Assembly: GCF_900109355.1 (NCBI RefSeq)
Contig: NZ_FOBF01000019.1
Location: forward strand, 113,012-177,011
Reading direction: 5' to 3'
DNA: 64,000 bases
From: Nonomuraea pusilla
Lineage (GTDB): Bacteria > Actinomycetota > Actinomycetes > Streptosporangiales > Streptosporangiaceae
Of the stretch, positions 60,000 to 64,000 are shown in pieces. The translations under genes and the position numbers were made by a program. How positions within the stretch are numbered: the first letter of the stretch is position 1; every line of letters begins with the position of its first letter. The notes below the pieces were generated by a model. It made no database searches and was not told where the DNA came from. It was given only the letters and a program-made list of their open reading frames with translations.

Positions 60000-62176
60000 A
60001 CACGGCCATGGACGACGGGCGGCACGAGTCCCTGGGGGAGCAGACGCTGAGCATCCCCCGGCTGACCGACGAAACCCTCGCCGCCCCCCACCCCCCGTCC
60101 CCGACACACCCCGACAAGCCGCACGCCGAGACCGCAGACGCGGAGGCGACGCCCACAGAGGCCGCGGACAACGCGGACGACACGGACGACGCGGACGACA
60201 CGGAGACATCGGCGCAGGCCGCGCGAGACCGGGGGACGTCGTCGGAGCCTTCGGCGGCGGTGCGTGCCGAAGCTTCCGGCGAGCTGTCAGGAGCGGCGCC
60301 CGCCGAGGCTGCTGAGGAGGCGTCCGCCGACCCGGACGACGAGCCGCAGGAGGAGCCCTCCGCCAAGACCGACGCGCCAGGCGAGCCGGACGAGGCCGAG
60401 CTCCCGCCGTCCGACAAGGCCGAGGAGCGCTCCTCCGACAAGGCCGAGGAGCGCTCCTCTGGCAAGGCCGAGGCGGCCGGGAGGCCGTCGACCGGCGAGG
60501 CCAAGGGGGCGTCCGCCGGTGAGGCCGAGGAGGAGTTGCCCGCCGAGGCCGCCGAGGAGCTGATGGCGGCGCTCGGTGCGCTGAGGGAGAGCGTCGCCGA
60601 CGTGCGGTTCGGCCTGGACCTGCCGGGCGCGGAGGAGGCGAGGCAAACCCGCACCGAACTGCTCGCCCAGCTTGAGGACTACGTCCTGCCCAGGGTCAGG
60701 ACGCGAGCCGCGCCCGCGCTCATCGTCGTCGCGGGCTCCACCGGCGCGGGCAAGTCCACGCTGGTCAACTCCCTGGCGGAGAAGAACATCTCGCGTACCG
60801 GCGTGCGCCGCCCCACCACGGGCACCCCCGTGCTGGCCTGCCACCCCGGCGACCGCGCCTGGTTCGTCGAGGGCGACCTGCTGCGCGGCCTCCGGCGGCT
60901 CGACCGGCCGTCCCCCGACGCCGGCATGAGCAGTCTCGTCGTCGTCACCACCGAGAAGCTGCCGCAGGGCGTCGCCCTGCTCGACACCCCCGACATCGAC
61001 TCGGTCGTCGAGGAGCACCACGAGGTCGCCCACCGCATGCTCGACGCGGCCGACCTGTGGATCTTCGTCACCACCGCCGCCCGCTACGCCGACGCCCCCG
61101 CCTGGAACCTGCTCCGCCTGGCCAAGGAGCGCGGTGCCCGGCTGGCGATCGTCCTGTCGCGGGTGCAGCCGAGGTCGCGCGAGGTGGTGCTGAAGCACTT
61201 CGTCCGCATGCTCACTGAGTACGGCCTGGGCGAGATCGACCGGTTCGTCATCAACGAGTCGAAGGTCGTCGACGGCAGGCTGCCCGACAGCGAGGTCACC
61301 GACCTGCGAATGTGGCTGGCCGAGCTCTCCGTGGACGAGGCGCGCCGCGCGCAGGCCGTCAAGGAGACCCTGACGGGCGTGCTCAACAGCTTCCGCACCC
61401 GCGTGCCCGCGCTCGCCAAGCACCTGGAGACGCAGGTCGCGTTCAGGTCCGAGCTGCGCGCCGACGTCGAGACGGCCTACCGCGGCGCGCTCGCCGACGT
61501 CGACAGGGCGTTCAGGAGCGGGTCGCTGCTGCACGGCGAGGTTCTGGCCCGCTGGCAGGACTTCACCGGATCCGGCGAGCTCATGCGCTCCTTCCAGCTC
61601 CGCAGACGGGGCAAGGCGGCCAGGCAGGCCCCCGAACGCCTGGGGTCGTTCAGGACGGCCCTCCGCTCGGGGGTGGAGTCGGTGATCGTGGCCGCCGCCA
61701 CCCGCGCCGCCGAGGAGGTCGTCGGCCGCTGGCGGCGGCGCGCCGAACTCGGCGCCACGCTCGCCGAGGGCCTCGACCGCCCGTCCGACGACTTCCTGCG
61801 CCAGGCCGGCCGCGCCATCGCGGCCTGGCAGGACCACGTGGGCGAGCTGGTGAGCACCGAGGGCGTGGCCAAGCGCTCGGTGTCCAAGCTCGTCTCCTTC
61901 GACCCGGAATCGTTGTCCCTGATCTTCATGGTGGCCATGTTCAGCGGCGGCCACGCCGAGGGCGTGCCCCACCGGCTGGTCAACGCGCTGCTCGGCGCGG
62001 AGTCGCTGCGCGGCATCGGCGCCAAGGCGCTCAGCGACCTGCGCGCGAGGATCGGCATGCTGTTCGACGAGGAATCCATGCGTTACGTGAAAGCGCTCGA
62101 CTCCGCGGGCGTCCCCGACGAGTCCATCGCCACCCGCCTCTACCAGGCGACGTACAACCTCGAGGTCGTCCGATGA
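59996..62176 (+). CDS. Dynamin/YfjP-like GTPase, first of a coupled pair
   Basis: The 726-residue protein begins with a ~190-residue acidic, disordered region containing the duplicated unit SDKAEERS. The GTPase domain has G1 'VVAGSTGAGKSTLVNSLAEK' (residues ~243-260), a conserved Thr in 'GVRRPTTGTPVLACHPGD' and G3 'LLDTPDIDSVVEEHH'. A typical G4 (N/T-K-x-D) is not evident; LSRVQPRS occupies its place. A long helical C-terminal region follows. The GTG overlaps cobA, and the stop overlaps the second GTPase (ATGA). Related pairs act in membrane remodelling or septation in actinomycetes. Confidence 0.8.
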   Translation: MNTAMDDGRHESLGEQTLSIPRLTDETLAAPHPPSPTHPDKPHAETADAEATPTEAADNADDTDDADDTETSAQAARDRGTSSEPSAAVRAEASGELSGAAPAEAAEEASADPDDEPQEEPSAKTDAPGEPDEAELPPSDKAEERSSDKAEERSSGKAEAAGRPSTGEAKGASAGEAEEELPAEAAEELMAALGALRESVADVRFGLDLPGAEEARQTRTELLAQLEDYVLPRVRTRAAPALIVVAGSTGAGKSTLVNSLAEKNISRTGVRRPTTGTPVLACHPGDRAWFVEGDLLRGLRRLDRPSPDAGMSSLVVVTTEKLPQGVALLDTPDIDSVVEEHHEVAHRMLDAADLWIFVTTAARYADAPAWNLLRLAKERGARLAIVLSRVQPRSREVVLKHFVRMLTEYGLGEIDRFVINESKVVDGRLPDSEVTDLRMWLAELSVDEARRAQAVKETLTGVLNSFRTRVPALAKHLETQVAFRSELRADVETAYRGALADVDRAFRSGSLLHGEVLARWQDFTGSGELMRSFQLRRRGKAARQAPERLGSFRTALRSGVESVIVAAATRAAEEVVGRWRRRAELGATLAEGLDRPSDDFLRQAGRAIAAWQDHVGELVSTEGVAKRSVSKLVSFDPESLSLIFMVAMFSGGHAEGVPHRLVNALLGAESLRGIGAKALSDLRARIGMLFDEESMRYVKALDSAGVPDESIATRLYQATYNLEVVR

Positions 62177-63825
62177 CGGCGCCGATGACCACGCCCACGG
62201 CGGCAGCGGCGCCGCCCGCCAGGCCCGGGCTCGCGCCGCGGCTGAGCGCGCTCACCAGGATCGTGGAGCTCGGCCCCGGCCGGCTCGACAACAAGCTGCT
62301 GACCGAGGCCGGCACGCTGCTGCAGCGCGCGGGCGACCGGCTCAAGCTGTCGTCCGAGCACACCGTGGTCGCGCTCGCGGGCGGCACCGGCAGCGGCAAG
62401 TCGTCGCTCTTCAACGCCGTCTCAGGGCTGGAGCTGTCGCCGACCGGCGTCCGCCGTCCCACCACCGGCCGCACCCACGCCTGCGTCTGGGGGCTCGACG
62501 GCGCGGCGCCGCTGCTCGACTGGCTGAAGGTCGAGGGACGTCACCGCTTCTCCCGGGCCAGCGCGCTCGACAAGGGCGACGGCCAGCTCCACGGCCTCAT
62601 CCTGCTCGACCTGCCCGACCACGACTCCATCAGGGCGCTCACCGACACCGAGGCCGACCGGCTCATCGGCCAGGCCGACCTGGTCGTGTGGGTGCTCGAC
62701 CCGCAGAAGTACGCCGACGCCTCCACCCACCGCCGCTACGTCACCGAGCTGGCCGGGCACGAGGCGGTCACCGTGTTCGCGCTCAACCAGGCCGACCGGC
62801 TCACCGCCGAGGAACTGGCCGAGCTCGTCATCGACCTCAACGACCTGCTGCGCCGCGAAGGCGTCGAGCATCCCACCGTGGTCCCGACGTCGGCGATCAC
62901 CGGGCGCGGCATCGAAAGCCTCAAGAGCGTCATCGCGGGCGCGGTGTCGCGGCGGCGGGCCGCCATCCAGAAGCTCGACGCCGACCTGCACCGGCTCGAA
63001 CAGCGCGTCGCCAAGGCGATGCCGGTCGGCGACGCGCTGAACGCGCCGTCCACCGTGGACGAGGCGCGCAGGATGGGCCTGACCGACGCGCTCTGCGACG
63101 CCGTCGGCGTGCCCGCCGTGGGCGAGGCCATGGAGAACGTGTACGCCGAACGCTCGAACCAGTGGGTCGGCTGGCCGTACCCGCGCTGGATCGCCAAACT
63201 GCGTCCCGACCCGCTCAAGACCCTGCGCCTCGACGACGTCGGCGACGAGATCCGCGGCATCTCCACGACGACGGTGAGCGCCCAGTCCGCCGAGGTGGCC
63301 AACGCGGTGCAGTCGCTCGCAGACGGCCTGTCCACCGGGATGCACCCCGTGTGGCGCACGGCGGTGCACCAGGCGGCGCGGTCCCGCATGAGCCAGCTGC
63401 CCAAGGCGCTCACCGACGAGCTGTCCGACCTCGCGCCCCGGCTCGACCACGTGCCCGGCTGGTGGCGGCTGCTCAAGATCTGGCAGTACGTCCTGGTGGC
63501 GGCGTTCGTGGCGGGTCTGGCGTGGCTCGCGGTCGGGGTCTTCATGCCCGGCCAGGTCCCCGACGCGCTGCGGGTGCTCGGCGACACCGCGGCACTGCCC
63601 TGGGTGGGGCTCATGCTGGTCGCCGTGCTGGGGCTCGGCGCGCTGTCGGGCATCGCGTCGCGCAACTTCGTGGAGCTGGGGGCGTCCAAGGAGCGGGAGC
63701 GGCTGGAACGCGAGATGCGCCGCCGGGTGGCGTCCGTGGCCGGGACGATGGTGGTCGAACCCGTGGAACGCGAACTGGCCCGCCACCACGGCTTCTACAC
63801 GGCCCTCCGCGACCTGTCCCCCTGA
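62173..63825 (+). CDS. Dynamin/YfjP-like membrane GTPase, second of the pair
   Basis: The 550-residue protein has an intact GTPase core: G1 'VALAGGTGSGKSSLFNAVSG' (near residue 68), 'GVRRPTTGRTHACVWGLDG', G3 'LLDLPDHDSIRALTDTEADR' and G4-like 'VFALNQADRLTAEELAEL'. Two membrane helices lie near 436-460 and 474-496 ('YVLVAAFVAGLAWLAVGVF', 'WVGLMLVAVLGLGALSGIA'), followed by a charged helix. It probably anchors the soluble partner encoded upstream and forms a heteromeric dynamin-like complex. Translation is coupled to that gene. Confidence 0.82.
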   Translation: MTAPMTTPTAAAAPPARPGLAPRLSALTRIVELGPGRLDNKLLTEAGTLLQRAGDRLKLSSEHTVVALAGGTGSGKSSLFNAVSGLELSPTGVRRPTTGRTHACVWGLDGAAPLLDWLKVEGRHRFSRASALDKGDGQLHGLILLDLPDHDSIRALTDTEADRLIGQADLVVWVLDPQKYADASTHRRYVTELAGHEAVTVFALNQADRLTAEELAELVIDLNDLLRREGVEHPTVVPTSAITGRGIESLKSVIAGAVSRRRAAIQKLDADLHRLEQRVAKAMPVGDALNAPSTVDEARRMGLTDALCDAVGVPAVGEAMENVYAERSNQWVGWPYPRWIAKLRPDPLKTLRLDDVGDEIRGISTTTVSAQSAEVANAVQSLADGLSTGMHPVWRTAVHQAARSRMSQLPKALTDELSDLAPRLDHVPGWWRLLKIWQYVLVAAFVAGLAWLAVGVFMPGQVPDALRVLGDTAALPWVGLMLVAVLGLGALSGIASRNFVELGASKERERLEREMRRRVASVAGTMVVEPVERELARHHGFYTALRDLSP

Positions 63826-63870
63826 CCCACCCGCCGCCGTCGACCCGGAAGCCACGCCAATCCGCTGCGC

Positions 63871-64000
63871 GGGCCTGTACGGGGACGTCGGGTCGCCGTC
63901 CGGGCCTGTGCACGGCGTCGGGTCGCCGTCCGGGCTTGTGCGCGGCGTCGGGTCGCCGTCCGGGGTTGTGTGCGGCGTCGGGTCGCCGTCCGGGGTTGTG
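63871..64000. repeat. 30-bp tandem repeat running off the right edge
   Basis: At least four 30-base units begin at 63871, 63901, 63931 and 63961, each ending GGCGTCGGGTCGCCGTC (the first reads GGACGTCGG), and a fifth starts at 63991. Variation is limited to a few positions. The period keeps reading frames: one minus-strand frame encodes repeats of TTPDGDPTPH-like decapeptides, and one plus-strand frame encodes ASGRRPGLC-like repeats. The window ends inside, so the host gene, if any, is not visible. The 45 bases between the GTPase gene and this tract show nothing else. Confidence 0.85.

Noticed and set aside
63871..64000. CRISPR array
   Set aside because: The units are head-to-tail with no unique spacers, and no cas genes are nearby.

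Overview
The window is high-GC actinobacterial DNA: G/C dominates third codon positions, GTG starts are frequent, and several genes overlap by ATGA or GTGA. The gene set fits a soil actinomycete, perhaps of the Streptosporangiaceae/Nonomuraea type (inference only). It includes an F420-type LLM oxidoreductase, a PAS-GAF-PP2C phosphatase, a membrane Ser/Thr kinase, DUF6504-DnaE2, aerobic-type cobalamin genes and many efflux pumps with regulators. No rRNA, tRNA, CRISPR array or complete insertion sequence was seen.

Layout. 1-1.8 kb: end of a peptide ABC importer operon. 2-7.5 kb: two hydrolases, then an operon for an MFS exporter, a GlcG/NTF2 fusion and a short-chain dehydrogenase. 7.9-16 kb: PP2C phosphatase, membrane-anchored trypsin-like protease, an HTH/MarR regulator divergent from a DUF418 membrane protein, an AlkA glycosylase and small hypothetical genes. 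16-19 kb: a MarR-regulated drug exporter with an apparently leaderless promoter, and a GNAT. 19.3-20.8 kb: cobQ.

20.8-24.1 kb is different. Its base composition is less extreme and its genes look decayed. An asparagine-synthase-like protein lies next to a twice-frameshifted, truncated redoxin gene and a short gene whose overlapping frame is cysteine-rich. This is the best candidate for an unusual system, now degenerating.

24.1-29 kb: LysE exporter, quinone oxidoreductase, then a streptogramin-type resistance set (ABC-F protein plus Vgb-like lyase) divergent from a TetR regulator. 29-32 kb: receptor kinase and a membrane protein. 32-37.4 kb: an ABC importer (binding protein, two permeases, ATPase) with a HAD phosphatase and a divergent GntR. 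37.4-41.5 kb: a mutagenesis operon (DUF6504-DnaE2) behind a perfect SOS box. 41.5-45.6 kb: DUF4328 protein, orphan LuxR response regulator and an ABC exporter. 45.6-48.2 kb: LLM oxidoreductase and secreted sulfatase. 48.2-51.7 kb: the lactate utilisation operon lutABC, divergent from a FadR-type repressor with a double palindromic operator between them. 51.7-54.3 kb: a Vms1/eRF1-like protein, a DUF2795 protein and a double GNAT.

54.3-60 kb is a cobalamin block: a CobL-type gene interrupted by an in-frame TAG, a CbiX-like protein, cobT, an agmatinase-family gene and a siroheme synthase/uroporphyrinogen methyltransferase fusion. It runs by a GTGA overlap into two coupled dynamin/YfjP-like GTPases. 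The window ends in a 30-bp tandem repeat.
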